In this document: piece by piece, positions 10,220 through 23,317 of the stretch
Numbering within the stretch: the stretch's first letter is position 1
Layout of the letters: the number at the start of each line of letters is the position of its first letter
Source of the DNA: Isoetes taiwanensis
Taxonomy: Eukaryota > Streptophyta > Lycopodiopsida > Isoetales > Isoetaceae
Assembly: GCA_021234155.1 (NCBI GenBank)
Contig: JAJEKV010000020.1
Span: 20,811,518-20,875,517 of the forward strand
Reading direction: 5' to 3'
DNA: 64,000 nucleotides
Notes under the pieces: generated by a model
Databases searched by the model: none
The model's input: the letters and a program-made list of their open reading frames with translations, nothing else
Told to the model about the DNA's origin: nothing
Translations under genes and position numbers: made by a program

Positions 10220-13200
10220 TCACTTTTCAGGAGAGGAAAAGAATATTATAAGGAAGTAAACAACAAAGCCAGCAATTAAGATACCGCCATAGACAAATGT
10301 TTGGGAGGCTTGAGCTGGTTTCGTGTATTTCACACTGCAGCATTTCATCCTGTCTTTTTCATTTGATAACACATGGTCCACGTACCTACAACAGATGATA
10401 CTGAGTTAAAAATTCACAATTCAATCATCATAACATTCTCACATGGACAAGAAAGTGAGTGGATAACAAAAGCTTTAAATTCATAAATTATGGCACATTT
10501 TTTCTAAGCATATTCATGTGCTGTTGAATGCAAAGATCAATGGAACGATGATAAGGTGGTAGTATGCTGATTATACTCCAAACTGACTAACAGATCATGA
10601 ATTGCCACATTGAGATGAAATGGAATTTGCCCATTTTAGTCACAATGTAAGACAATAGAGTCTAAATAATCTAAGATGGTGACTTCATGCACTTGAACCA
10701 TACATTTATGCACTAGAGTTTCCAGTTGAGACATACCACCACTGAAATTCTTGCTCAAACATAGTTCATGAACCCAGAAGAAGAAACGTAAAAAACAATA
10801 ACAAAAGTAACTTACGCTTTGGTGAAAGTTGCATATTGGAAGAGGTTTGTGGAGTTGAAATAGGCATCCTTCAGACGATGATCATACAACAAAGAGGATA
10901 GGTCAACCAATTTCTTCTCCAACTCCTGAAAATTTAGAAGAACTTTAGTTCATATTTGAAAATTTAGCCTACTGATTGCACAAAAGATCTACAACTACAA
11001 AATTAATTGTTTGGCAATCTATTGTCAAATTGAGATATCAATCACGTCCTTCCTACAATTGGAACATAACTACGCAAGCCATAAATGAACAGCTGGGCAC
11101 AATAGACCTTCAGAGGCATAAAAATCAACACTAACTCTCAACTTATCTGAAAATTGTATGGTCTTTGCGCAAGTATAGTTTTTCATGACCTCTTCATAAA
11201 AGAAAATATCTCACTAAATCTCATCACTTGTTTAGTGAACATGTTATGTCGCTAGATGCAACTCTATATATGACAGCCTACAACTGAGCAGGGCAGCCCC
11301 AGATTCATTCTTGCATATCAATGGTTCAAGGCAGGATGTTAACAAACAAGAATGCTTAGTTGAGAGAGATCGAAAATTGCTTTTGCCAGTAACCAGGGGT
11401 TCATTCTTTTGACACATGTATATCAGATATAAAATGATGCAAATAAGAAGATGCGAGTTATCAAAAGCAGGCATACTTGGATTTCAAGGTGCTCCACACC
11501 TTGCACACAATCATGTTTCAACATGGTAGGAAGAAAGGGTTGATTTGTGACAACTTTGTTGAGAGGCCCGTGGGAGTGAGAATGCACCTTGCTTTAAGGC
11601 GGATCCACGGATTGGTCTTATAGGATAGATCAAGATCACCATATGTTAGGATGGTTCTATCGGATGCATGTTGCCATATAAATTACATAAAAGACGGTAG
11701 AGGAATCGCCCCAGAGAGGGAAGCAAAAGAATTGGCGATTGGTATCAGTAGACTGGTAGCTAACTGATACAGCATACAGAGCCTTCAAAATACTTCAGTA
11801 TTAGAACAGGATGGCAAGTTTTCATCAACATTGGGGTTGGATGTCAGAAATAAACAGAAAAAAAGGCATAGTATTAACATAAATGTCCTCTTGAAGACAA
11901 TAAACTTACATCCAGATAAGACTCCAGCTGTTGTACTAATTCATGAGGAATTGGTTCTGGAAGATTAGTGGTTTTCTTGTAAAACTTGTCAAGCCAAAGT
12001 TCTGGTACAGACTTTGGTCTTTGACCTTTCACAGCTTCTCCAAGTGGTGTCCTCAGATACTGATTTGTGAAGGATTGAATGGCCTGTATGTCATATCACA
12101 GAATTGCAAATTATAAAATGCCTTGGATGGATTAGAATTTGAATTTAGTCTTAGAATCACAAAAATAGTTAGTATAAAAAAATATTCATGTCCGCACATT
12201 TCAACAAGCATAAATGCTGACCTGAGTGGACTCTCTTACAATATGCAGTGCCTTATCTACTTGTGCATATATTGAGTTCCGCTGCAAAACAAATATATGG
12301 AAAGTTAGTAAATAGTAAGATGCAAGCATGAGATGATGCAACTGAAAATAGACAATCTACTCCCAATCTTTTCACAGGGAACAGTGATGTCTCATTGTAG
12401 ATTAGGGGTCTAGGAACTAAAAGCTGCAGCAAATGAACCCTGGCTGCCCAAATTGGAAATGCATGTTAGTGCTTGTCCAACTGGATTCCAATTGAGATGC
12501 CTATCCCGGTTTCATGCATTAGAGCATAAACACGGAAAGATGTGTTTGCAGATGAGAGGACCATAAAGATAGAGAAATATTTGTTGAACAAATTTCAAAC
12601 ACATTCATATTGCAAGCAAGCAAGATGAGCATTAACAATCCGCAGCTCTCAAATCAAGTAAAAGTGGAACTTAAAGGTGGATCAGCAGCCAGTTCACAAC
12701 TAGAATAAAGGATTCCACTTCCATATAAAAGAAAGCTTATTGAAACATTTTGTCCAATGTTTTCCTAATTTTGAAAGACAGATCCTCGCCCACAGCATGG
12801 AAAATTGCAATAGGTGGAAAATCACCAGTGCAGTGTCCTGCAATAGTTGGCTAATGCCTGAAGTGTTCGAAAATGGACCGAAGGGATGATGACCACATGC
12901 CCACAGCCAGTTCACTAGAGGTCTCTGATGTACATGAGAGGCCCTTTCATATGGCGCAACAAGACCCCCAATAACTGATGCAAGTCCTGCTATAATATGC
13001 CTCTGAGGAGATAAAGGAAGTGCCTCTCTTCTCTTTGTCTCTGACACATAACTGCGGCAAGCCGAGATTTTGTTAACATATAATATCATATAACACTTTA
13101 ACCTCAAATGCCCACCTGAGAGGAATAGGTGGGTTATCATGTTGTAGGACAAAAACAGCATCACTGCTTGTCCACAGCAGACTTTCCCCATCTATAAGAA

Positions 13201-16200
13201 GATCTTTCTCAATGCCAGCCAGTGACAATATGTATCTGCCAAAACATAACAAACTATACAGTTAGTATCCTCATAGCATCATTTAGATAAAGAAAGAAAG
13301 AAAGAAAGATTTATTAACGTCTACGTAAGACCCAAAGGGTCTATGAGACCATAACATAAACAGAATTCAAGACCTTCAGGAGGAAAACCCTCCTGTTATC
13401 TAAAGTATGGAAACAAAAATATTAAGTTTAACAATTGAAAATCAAAGAATCTGCTCAGATAGGGTTTGATGGAGACAGCCCATTCGTTCCTGTGACTGCT
13501 GCAAAGTACTTCATAATACCCCTTCTTGGCCTGCTTTGCTGCTTGCTGCTTGGCCTCTTCTGGCTCTTCTGTGGTGAGTCTACTAACATCTTATCATCGT
13601 TTGTCTCAGATGAAAAGAAATTAGTTATTTCTGTTTGCTCCAGGCCCATTGGATTCTTTTGTTTGAGAATATTTCTCCTTTCTAGAGATAGTTCATATAC
13701 AAAGTGAGATACACATTTCTGATCGTAATATTCTACCAGCTGTCGTGAGATATTATGTTCAAGCAAGAAACCAAAGGGTACAAGAAGCACTAGTTGACTC
13801 GGAATAAATGACAGCAGCCAGAGTAGTCTTCATACTTGTTATTTGGTGTATGACAATTCTGTGAATAATTGGAAAACATACTGAGTTAAAGCCCAAGATA
13901 GGCAGTACTTACACTGGAATAACACGAGTACCGTAAGATCTTTCTACAGGAGAAGCCTTTTCTTGCTTCTTTTCCAACCGCCTCTTCTTCCTTTCCTCTT
14001 TGCCATAGGGACCAAAGCCTGGTGCGGAAGACTTAATAAAAGCATCATGTAAAGAATCATTATTCTCTGCCCACTCCTGCAGTATGTTACAGCTCATAGA
14101 AGGCTTAGAATCAGGGAGGCAGCACTTTAGTAGTATTATACAACTTCCTCTTTACCATGTAGTGGAAGAATCTTGGAGACAGAGTCGGATCTGCTAGCTC
14201 TAGCAATCCCGAAGCTAACATATCTGCAGAGTGTTTCATCTCCTGACCAAAAATAGGAAGAGCCCTTTGTTAAAAATAAAGTGTTTAACTGCATCTAGCC
14301 ATGAGGCCATATCTTTTATGTAATAAGCTTTTCACTGAAACATTTCTTGAATATAATATATGTCTAAAGCCAATGGAGCAAGAAAAATGAAGGGAGAAGA
14401 AAGCATGAAAGACAAATAGGATGATGCATCTTAGAGTTGCCCAGAAACGGGAAAAACAATTCATGTCAGTGACACGACTAATTTGTATCATTGTCAATCT
14501 GCTTGTTAGGGAAAGAATCTTTATTGCTTGGTATAGAGTTTTCCTTAGCAAATTATTTTGTGTCCATTGCCTTTGTTTACCCTAGGTTCACATTTACATT
14601 TACTTGCCTTTTGTGTTACAATATATTAGGCAGCCTACCTCTCTTAGGATTGCAGCATCAAGGTAGGACTTTGTCTGCACGTGGTAACGGCCATCATTTA
14701 GTGTTTGCTGAGTAGACTTTCCACGCAATGCTTTCTTGACTGCTATAGCTAACTTTTCGTGATCATGGAGATTGTGAGTACCACCAACCACCACAACCTC
14801 TTGATCAGGTTGAACCAACTTCTTGACCTGTCAATCCAAGCAATGCATGTTACAACATTAAGGACGTTGAAATGCTTGAAAAAAATGCATTTCATGTGCG
14901 CTGTCAATATAAGTAGCATTCCAAATTTGGAAAAGAATGTCCTAGCTGCCTGTGCACACACATAACTGACAGATGAGCTGGAATATTAGGGAAGTCCTTG
15001 AAATTTTCAAATGTCAACTATACTTAAGTCTGGAACCCTTGATTTACAACTGTGCAAATCCACTGATATATCATCCTTTATAAGCATCACGCTTTTCACC
15101 AGTCAAAAATACATTATTCATGTTTTGGAGGTTCAATTCCATGACAGGCCTACTAACATTCTTTATTCAGCATACAAGACATAAGATATGACAGCCTCTG
15201 ATGACAGGCCAGTGCGCATCCTTTGTTCAGCAACATGCTAAAAAAGGAAGATATAAGATCTCTATAATAAGCAGAGGAAAAGGCCCTTTTTACACGATGT
15301 TTTAAAATATGACTGTCCCATTTCATATAGACCACCTATTATTTTCAATATGATTGGTCAATGGTGTCTTATTTATGGCAGGGGAAGTCCCCCGGTATAA
15401 AATAAGACTCCATTTCCCTTAAAAGTAGGAACCGAAGCTATCCAAACCTATCCGAACCTAAATGAGCCATATCTCATTTTTATAGTGTAAAAACAGCCTC
15501 CCCCTCTTTCGCTTAAGTGGCATAATCCTATTGGATACTTCTAAAAGTCAAATAGTAGTGTAAAAAGAGCCTACGGAACATCATCGATTATCATTCTTTA
15601 AATTTCACACATGCAGATCATGAAAAAGGAGAGAAAACGAGACACACAAACATGACTACCATTACTAAACAGGCTTACATATTGTATGAAAAGTATCACC
15701 TCTATAGTCATATTTGTTCCTATCTTGATCTATCTCTAATATCAATAACATATATAGATTATCTTATAAGCTAGATGTACCTGTTCTTCAATGGCATGCA
15801 TATCAATTGAGAAGTTGCTTCCAGAATGAAATAAGCTGAATTGATGGTGGTTCCTCAAAACTACTATAGAAATAAGCAATCTCTTTGCAACATCGATTGT
15901 CTCATATCTGCAAGGAACAAATAAGAATAAACGTTGTTTAGAGGACCACAAGATGAGCCAATTAGAAAAAGAACACTAACACCCATCATTCAGAAGTGGT
16001 CTCTCATGGATCTTTAAACATGGACTTTAAGACTGCAACACGAAAAAGCAAATTGCCATATGAATATACCTAACATCGGATGCGAAGAGATGCTCAATTG
16101 CAGAAGCAATGAGCGCTGCCAGCTGCCCAGCAAAATCATCATCTGTCCGTTTGTTCTTCAGAGGTATGCGTCCCCTTGAAAAGAAAAGACTTTGCAGCCT

Positions 16201-18405
16201 AGGAAGTGACCTATAACCTACACTACCCTCTTCAGACTCCACCCTTCCATATGTACATGGCCCTGCTGAAATGTCAATGATGGCATACCTGGAAACATCC
16301 ACTGGCTAATTGAGGGCTTCAAGTATGCCCAAGTGTATAGAAATCTTTATCAACAATAATGGTAGTTTTTAAATCATCAGTATCCCACCTTCCTGAACTT
16401 AGCCATACTTGGGATGAGGCTCCCCCATTGTAACGGTACTTATAAATATAACCACCTTCCTGCTCCTTTAATTGTTCAGCAGTCAACTCCTCTATCTTCG
16501 CAGTTATGGTGTCCTCACTTGCAAGGGGGGTCCTTGGGTCCATACGGACCTGTTTATGAGCATATAAAAACTCAGTCGAAGACGCAAAAAATTGAGTGCC
16601 ACATATATTTAGCACCCGCATTCGTATCAGGAATCCATAATACAAAAAATTTGCTGACAATGAAATTTCAAATCCAAATTTAAAAAAGTGTGCTGCAGCA
16701 ACCTTGTCAAAGTTCAGGACAAAAATTGCAGTTGGCACCGGTGAGTTCATCTCAATTGCTGACGATTTTGGTTCAAAGTTAAACAAGAAATTGTAAAGCT
16801 TATCAAATATCGGTTCCACTGATGTTGCCTCCACCTCGTATAAGGGCGCTTCTCTTCCGAACTCAGTCTGTCATAATAGCCCACACCTCAATGCCGCTGA
16901 ATATCATTCCTTGTGTGGGTTAGGTTTACCTTTGTACCTCTCTTGCAGAACCAGCTTCTACCATCGCAGCTTTCAGTGCACGTTCCAATGTCATCAACTC
17001 TATTTGACCAACCTGCAAAAAACATATTGCAGCTACAGCATCAACACTTCCCAGTGTCATAACCAGCAACTGTTCTGGGCAATCTCAAACTAAAGATTAA
17101 ATGATTGGAACAATCCAAGTTAAATCTCTTGAAAGGAAGTCTGATCTTGTCTTGGGAAAAATGCATCAAGGATATTGTTTCAAGTAGAAAAGGTTGATTT
17201 TTGCAAAGACCTTCTTTACAGATCAATGTCCTATACATTAATCGGTGGCGTTCATCCTTAACAATACAAACTCACATATCCAATACAATCACACACTCTT
17301 GCATATTTAATTGTTTTCATAGGACCAGATTTTGTACCGGTATAATGTTGTAGAGAAGCTTATGCTCAATGTCAAGACGCTGACCAGTTTCCAAACAAGC
17401 CGGCCTATGGGCTGCCATGCCTTTCTCTAAAATCTGTCTCATCTTTTCTACATCAAGTGAATATCTGCAATCAAAATGCAGGATAATTTAGTGGTCAGAA
17501 GCTTCAAGCCTAACAGATCTGTTCCATGATATACCTGTATCCACCATCTCCATTGAACCCCACCAAAACAACATTAACTTCCAAAGGGACTTCAAAAGGT
17601 ACCTGCAATATTCTTAGTCTAGCAGGTAAGCAAATTGTATACTTTAAGACAGCTCCAGCTATACTTTGGATTTAGATCAGGCAGGTAATTGAAACATGGT
17701 TGAGAAGATAAAAGACGTTAATATAAATTCTTGGCTTCTGGCTAAGCAACTATTTGTCCCTAGTGACCCAACAGAACAGAATATGCCAGGCCACTAATAG
17801 ACTAACAGGTATAAGCTCAATTTCCCTATTGGAAAAAGGACTGTTGTTGGAGTCCCAAGCAAATAGGTACGAGCCCTGATGCAATAGTAAGAAATGCATA
17901 CCTACTAAGGAAGATACTACAAACAAGTAGATTGATGGATTTGAATTTGTGTAAACATGACTGATGCCTAATTTTCTAACTGTTGCAGCACGGTTTAGCG
18001 AAGCAACACGAAAGGGGACGTGTTCAGCTAGCAATCTATCAACAGGTCATTGTCAGGAGGTTTTCAAGACAAATTCCGCTCTGATCGTTAGTATTTCTGC
18101 AGGTTAAATTGCCAAAATCGTCCTGAACTGTATTGTGATTAATGTCGCCACTTTCTTGACAAAATTCGCATCAATGGGAAAAATACATAGTGAAACTAGC
18201 ATTTCAGGGATCTCTCTACAAAACACACATGGATTACCTCTGCTCGGGAGTGTAAGAGCTGATGAGCATCAAATGCGATGGAGCTGCTAATGTCGTGAAA
18301 ATCGCCATGATGCCACTGGGATACCGTAGCTTGACGGAAGAGATTGTCATAAGCTGCTTCTGCAGCAACTAATATGAAACAGAGGAAGAGGAGCACCTTC
18401 GCCAT
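10220..18405 (-). CDS. single-pass membrane protein, homologue of plant At5g58100/At3g28720-type proteins; 17 exons, 801 codons
   Basis: Exons on the minus strand (high to low): 18405-18238, 17602-17535, 17464-17338, 17012-16938, 16867-16703, 16549-16389, 16288-16070, 15907-15781, 14827-14639, 14242-14156, 14076-13913, 13235-13116, 13051-12826, 12281-12222, 12083-11910, 10925-10816, 10385-10220. All junctions are GT-AG and all phases agree, giving 801 residues plus stop. The ATG at 18405 was chosen because a signal peptide (MAKVLLFLCFILVAAEA) follows at once. Other landmarks are VNVVLVGFNGDGGYRYSL (about 65-82), a Lys/Arg-rich stretch (about 488-502), and a C-terminal membrane helix (about 777-798) leaving a four-residue tail. 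This predicts a type I secretory-pathway membrane protein with a large lumenal domain. I recognise the family from memory; one Arabidopsis member has been linked to pollen-wall formation. The biochemical function is unknown. Confidence 0.93.
13287..13400 (-). repeat. retroelement 3' end with (GAAA)n tail inside an intron
   Basis: The run agaaagaaagaaagaaag leads into atttattaacgtctacg...gggtctatgagacc. This is a diverged version of the terminal sequence shared by the LINE at 7735 and the repeats at 4091 and 23,327. It lies in the intron between the exons ending at 13,913 and starting at 13,235, and does not disturb the splice sites. Confidence 0.65.
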
Positions 18406-18562
18406 GTCTCCGAAATTGCAACTCTCGCATAGTGGCGGACATAACCCCCGCAACTTTGGACTACGTGTAATGCCACGTATATTGATACTTTGTACAGTCA
18501 CATAGAGCGCCCACTTAAAAAGGGCAAAACATTGTTACCATCGGTTTATTTTTTGGGCTGCC

Positions 18563-18769
18563 CCTAAGGGTGCTTTCCCATGGATCTCCGACCTCAAGGT
18601 TTTCTTGAGGTCCAGATAAGGGCGTGCAGGTTCCCCTGGGCGCCTCAACCTCAAAGACTCAGGTTTTTGACCTGAATCAGAAGTAATCACCAAGCATTTC
18701 TTAACGCTGAGGTTTTTGACCTGGATCAAGATTTTCAGGTCGCCAATTTCATGGGAAAACACCCTAAGG
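18563..18769. mobile_element. 207-bp fold-back MITE-like element just upstream of the membrane-protein gene
   Basis: The left end CCTAAGGGTGCTTTCCCATG and the reverse complement of the right end CCTTAGGGTGTTTTCCCATG match at 18 of 20 positions. Inside, further inverted segments pair (ccgacctcaag...ttgaggtcc, gacctgaatca, gacctggatca), so most of the element can fold on itself. It ends about 160 bases upstream of the ATG at 18,405, within the likely promoter or 5' untranslated region. No clear target duplication was seen. Confidence 0.6.
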
Positions 18770-18814
18770 CTGGGTTCACGTATGGGTGGAGCACCGTATT
18801 TATTGGACAACATC

Positions 18815-18960
18815 ATGTTATAGCCACGGGCATATCTGTGGTATATCCGTGTATTTGACATGTTATAGCCACGCCCAAAAAAAATTACACGACGTTTTTG
18901 GGACTTAGTGGATTTTTTGCCATTTAAGGCTGGCTATAACATGCCCACGTCCGACATTTA
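18815..18960. repeat. inverted/direct repeat of atgttatagccac
   Basis: The motif atgttatagccacg occurs at about 18,824 and 18,861 in direct orientation, and as its complement ggctataacatg at about 18,931. This gives a potential stem about 70 bases long. It may be a remnant of another miniature inverted-repeat element. Confidence 0.5.
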
Positions 18961-19615
18961 CCGCGATGGTGGGTTCATATACAACCAACCATCGCATGTA
19001 CCAAGGTATTGGTTGATTTTGGTTTGATTTGACTTGTAATGCTAAAGTTAGTAATCCGTGTGCTTCAATGAGGTCCTACAAAAATGCCAATGGTGCGCTC
19101 ATCTTGGAATGGTTGTTTACAATATTATATCATTTCTTTGCAGACCTTGGTTTATCCTCGTCTAATGAGACAGGTAGTGTAATGAGACAGGTAGTGTAAT
19201 TAGACCGCAACAACATTTTTTGCATGATATGCAAAACTAGATGTGGAAAGTTGTAAGGTACTGAGAATAATCAAATCATAGTTTACATGAATAGTTGCTT
19301 CTAACGTCCTCCCATATAGTCGTGATCATCCTTCTAAATCAATCTAAATGAATTGTATGAATATCATCAGTTAGAAGACATTCTACAATGCTTGTTTATA
19401 ATTCAAAAAAGGATATGACTCATGGTGGCTAGATTATCCCATATAGTTTAAATTTTTGCCTAGTATTATTTCTTTTAACCTGAAGTGTCTACCCTGAGTT
19501 GGATCTTATCTTTATGTTGTGATTGTCTCTTTAGAATTCTATTCTATACAGAAAGCCACAAGCATAGAAGAAATGTAAAAAATGTTTGGTGGCCCATTTT
19601 TGTATAATTGGAAAT
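18961..19615. other. spacer
   Basis: AT-rich, with no recognisable exon. A short duplication gagacaggtagtgtaat occurs twice at about 19,169-19,200. Confidence 0.5.
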
Positions 19616-19620
19616 GATAT

Positions 19621-19934
19621 TGTTACGCACTAGCAACTCTAGTGATAACCAACACACCAAAAGGGCGGATCCTTCAAGGAAATCTTTATCCAATGGGCCC
19701 CAACCTTATCCCACACCCCATAGACCATATCAATTCCTCCCCTCCTCGAGATACCTCAAGCATGTGGAACACACTTGCCACGAAGAATTGAACCTTGGCT
19801 CTGATACCAAATGTTACGCACTAGCAAAACTCTACTGATAACCAACACACCAAAAGGTCAGATCCTTCAAGGAAATCTTTATCCAATGGCCCCAAACTTT
19901 CCCGACTTTATCCCACACCCCATAGACCATGTCA
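19621..19934 (-). mobile_element. TRIM: miniature LTR retrotransposon, 314 bp, with 5-bp target duplication
   Basis: Two direct terminal repeats start TGTTACGCACTAGC and end in CA: 19,621-19,732 (112 bp) and 19,812-19,934 (123 bp). The 79-base interior contains, in minus orientation, a primer-binding site complementary to initiator tRNA-Met (GCTCTGATACCA on the plus strand, 19,798-19,809) next to the right LTR. A polypurine tract (plus-strand attcctcccctcctcgag, about 19,733-19,750) lies next to the left LTR. GATAT flanks the element at 19,616-19,620 and 19,935-19,939. All parts needed for reverse transcription in trans are present and there is no coding capacity. Confidence 0.93.
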
Positions 19935-19939
19935 GATAT

Positions 19940-21584
19940 ATTTCATGCAATCCTTATAACTGGTATTTTCCTTCTAAAGAAATCTCTATCGGAGAAGGAA
20001 AAATAATCCAGCAACACTTTCAGCACACGAAAGCTTTATAGCTTTATAATGCACGTACAATCTGAGCTTCATGCATGTGCAACCTGCGTGAAGACAAATA
20101 GCATCTTTTGAATGCAATGAAATAGTGATTTTCTAAGCCCAGAAGATGAGGGACTATGCAGTTATCAAAGGAATAGTTTATGTGGTGACATGCCAGCCAT
20201 AGGTTCTGATATTAGGAGCCGTTGCAAGTGGAAATGAGAGTTTGACATGCAATCTAATTCTTAGAATAGAATGCAGGGTAAAAGGCAGATAAGAGCCAAA
20301 ACAAAGATTGAACAAAGTAGCTCAAAGCTGAAACACGAGTTCAAAAATTCTTTTCCATTTTTGTGAATTTATAAACCTTTCAACATATAATTAACAACAC
20401 AACTTAACTGTTGTCATATCATGCAGGACTATAGCATAGCCATAAATGTAATTCTGGAGTAGTGCCTAAGTTCAATGCACCGTGTCCAAGTTCCAAAGAT
20501 AGACATTCAAAAACAAAGTACGCAAAGTACATATTACAAAGTACATACATATGCCTCCTATTTGCTGCGAAATTTGTGTCTCAAATCATGGAAGCAATTA
20601 CAGCAAGTTGAATCACTATAAAATAACAAAATAGCACATATTCCAGTCACATCATCTGATTTCACAGATGTTCCAATCTAATGCAAATAGAATAATCAAA
20701 AGCTACAATGAATTTAATGGTAAAACTCCCCTTTTGTCTTATGTTATACTTTATAAGGATAAACTTGAGCCAGTTCTCCATGAAATGAGATGTGCTTGTA
20801 TATTTCCTATATTACGTTCTTCATAAGGAATGTTTCACAGCATTTTTCAATTCATTTCTTTTTGTCATATGATGGATTGCTTATTATCTTATGATTTCAA
20901 TATTTGCGATCTTCACATCAATACCAGGTCTCCACCTATTGTGTAAAGAACTTCTACAGTTTTAGTTATGCTCCTTTTGACATGCAGTTGGTCCTGTACA
21001 CCAACATGACATGCAGTATCATATTCTCTTGATCTGATGATGGAAGGTGCTGAACAGTCCAAGCTATCCTTTAAAAAAAGTATAACCAGTTGCCCAAGCT
21101 CGGTCAGTTGGGCACTAATAGTCCAAGAATATGTTGTGTATCATTGAGATCATCTAGGTCACTGTGCACGCAAAAAGTAGAAATGCAACTTCGCAAATAC
21201 TACTGTTGTGATGCGCTTTATATTTATGATGGACTGCATCCTTCATGTTACAAACTAGCTCCATGTAGGACGTGAATAAGAGAACTTGTACACAATGGAT
21301 TAAACATACCACAACATGCATAGGCTGTCGTAGCAAAGAAATACGTGGAACAGAGAACAATAAAATGTAAATCAGTCCATTTCTTTAAGCTTTCTATTAG
21401 TTGGTTTTTCATTGGTTCATCGTTTTTCATTCTGAGGCTTTTTAAGCATAAATTCTCAAACATAATGCATGATGGGAGCATTCTAAATAGATAGACAACT
21501 CTCTGCAAGTTAACACATGGCAAAAAGGTTGCATCTCAGCTACATTATCAGAAAGGATACCCAAAAATCATTAGATCATGCACC
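19940..21584. other. AT-rich spacer, no gene resolved
   Basis: No open frame with recognisable motifs. It could contain introns or a 3' region of the unidentified minus-strand gene whose exon-like pieces lie just to the right. Confidence 0.45.
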
Positions 21585-23290
21585 TGTATGACTTGGTCCA
21601 GAAAAAGATCTGCAAAGAAAAAATGGAAAATGTGTGAGCCTCATGATGAATATAAGTATAGAGTTGTAAAGTTGCCAACAACGAAGGAACACTCGCCACA
21701 AAAACATGTTAATTCTCAATCAATAAGACCCTTAAAAATTACTTAACATTCTCCGCATAATGACATCTGACAAACCTCGAATGATAGCAGACAAACGGTC
21801 TCGACAGATTTCTCGGTTATTATAAATCCTTTGTTCTTCCACTTCATCAGGTTTACCAAGAAGGCAGTACTTATGCAAACAAATATGCAAAAACAAAAAG
21901 GCTCTCTCGTGTCCTATAATTATTACGTAAGTCCCTTTCATATTGGAAAGGAAGAGAAAGTGGCTTTCTTGGCGTGGCCTGATAGCGGTCCTGATTTGAA
22001 CCATATCTTCAAACAATCATTTCATATGCTTTAAAGCTGCAGAAGGATGCCAATTGATTATCTGCCAAGGATCGTTTCAACCTATTAAGCAGAGATGGAG
22101 AATGCCTGGATATCGTAGGCTCTTAAGTGCCAAGCGAAGTTGTTCTCCAACTGAAACAGGTTCAAATATTAAGTCTTAAATATCCCAGAACTTGCATTTA
22201 TCTTTCTTAGTGCATGGTGCAGCTCCTGCAGGTTTACAATGTCTTGTGAGCCTATAATAATGCTACCAATATGTTTCTCCGCCACCATCAAAAGACAATC
22301 TAAAATAGGAAGCATACTTCTAGGGTTACACGTCTGGCACAACTATATATAGCAGGGCTTCCGTATGTTACAAACAATTTTTTCTTATTCCATGACATGG
22401 AGTACAAAGACACTGCTTTAACTTATACATGGTTGTCTTGGTTGCCAACAAATGTGGCAGGTAAGTTTTCCTTTCTTCATAACTTTGAACTTATGTAACC
22501 TCCTTCAATTTAGCTAGAAGATCGTCAAAAAGGCATTTTTCATAACCTCCATTCCTTTGCTGTCAGAATTGTCTTCAACAATCGAGACCAAAAAAGCTCA
22601 TCAAAATTTATGTCATATCTTTGTGCCTTTGCCTAGTAACCATGCTTTGTGACTGCTGCATGCCTAAAACATCTATATGAACTCAGTCATAGAGATACAT
22701 TTACACCCTATAGCATAGGCATTTCCCACGTCCCACTCTCCAACTGGTAGGCATAGGGCTTATATGAAATAAAACCATCATCTATTTTTTCCAATAACAT
22801 GCCTCTACCGAATTAGAGTTTTTCCAATGGTAAGCTTCCTCGAGTAAATCATTCGATTAGAAGACATTAATGGAAACGCAAACTCCACTAGCAAGTACCT
22901 TCTCTATGTCTTGTGAAACACCTCAAAGGCCATTTCAAATCAAGACCAGTCTACTGTTTTGATACCCTAACCCCGCGATACGAAACACTCATTCCCTGGA
23001 CATACTAACACTGGAGAAAATCTTCACAATACATGTACAGAAGATGATCTTGAAAGTAACCATTCTGAATGACCCTTTCAACTCATAATCACAGGATTTT
23101 AATGATTGGTTTGAAATCTAGTTTGCTTAAACCTGCAAAATGTATATGCATCCAACGATTGGCCATTTCATGCACATGTCTTTCATTAGAGTTGTCAGGT
23201 TATAGCCCATTCTTGAGCAGACCATACCTGTGACGAGTCTCTGTCGTCACCTGAATGCTAAATGTGTGTGCTTCGTCCGGTTGTTCTCTA
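21585..23290 (-). other. exon-like pieces of an unidentified minus-strand gene
   Basis: Several minus-strand segments look like exons with plausible splice borders. About 23,275-23,228 encodes REQPDEAHTFSIQVTTETRH before a GTATGG donor. 22,342 to about 22,193 follows a TATATAG acceptor and encodes LCQTCNPRSMLPILDCLLMV and HALRKINA. About 22,160-22,030 encodes GEQLRLALKSLRYP and, one frame away, LLNRLKRSLADNQLASFC. About 21,845-21,770 encodes EEQRIYNNREICRDRLSAII. About 21,612-21,585 is a short piece between AG and GT. Together they read as a helical protein, but the frame breaks once and no start, stop or family was recognised. It may be a degenerate gene or a real gene with unresolved exons. 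Confidence 0.35.
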
Positions 23291-23317
23291 GCTGCGTAGA
23301 GATATTACATTTAAGCA

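Noticed and set aside
13435-13790. Open frames on both strands between 13,435 and 13,790
   Set aside because: They lie inside an intron of the 17-exon gene whose flanking exons join in phase without them.
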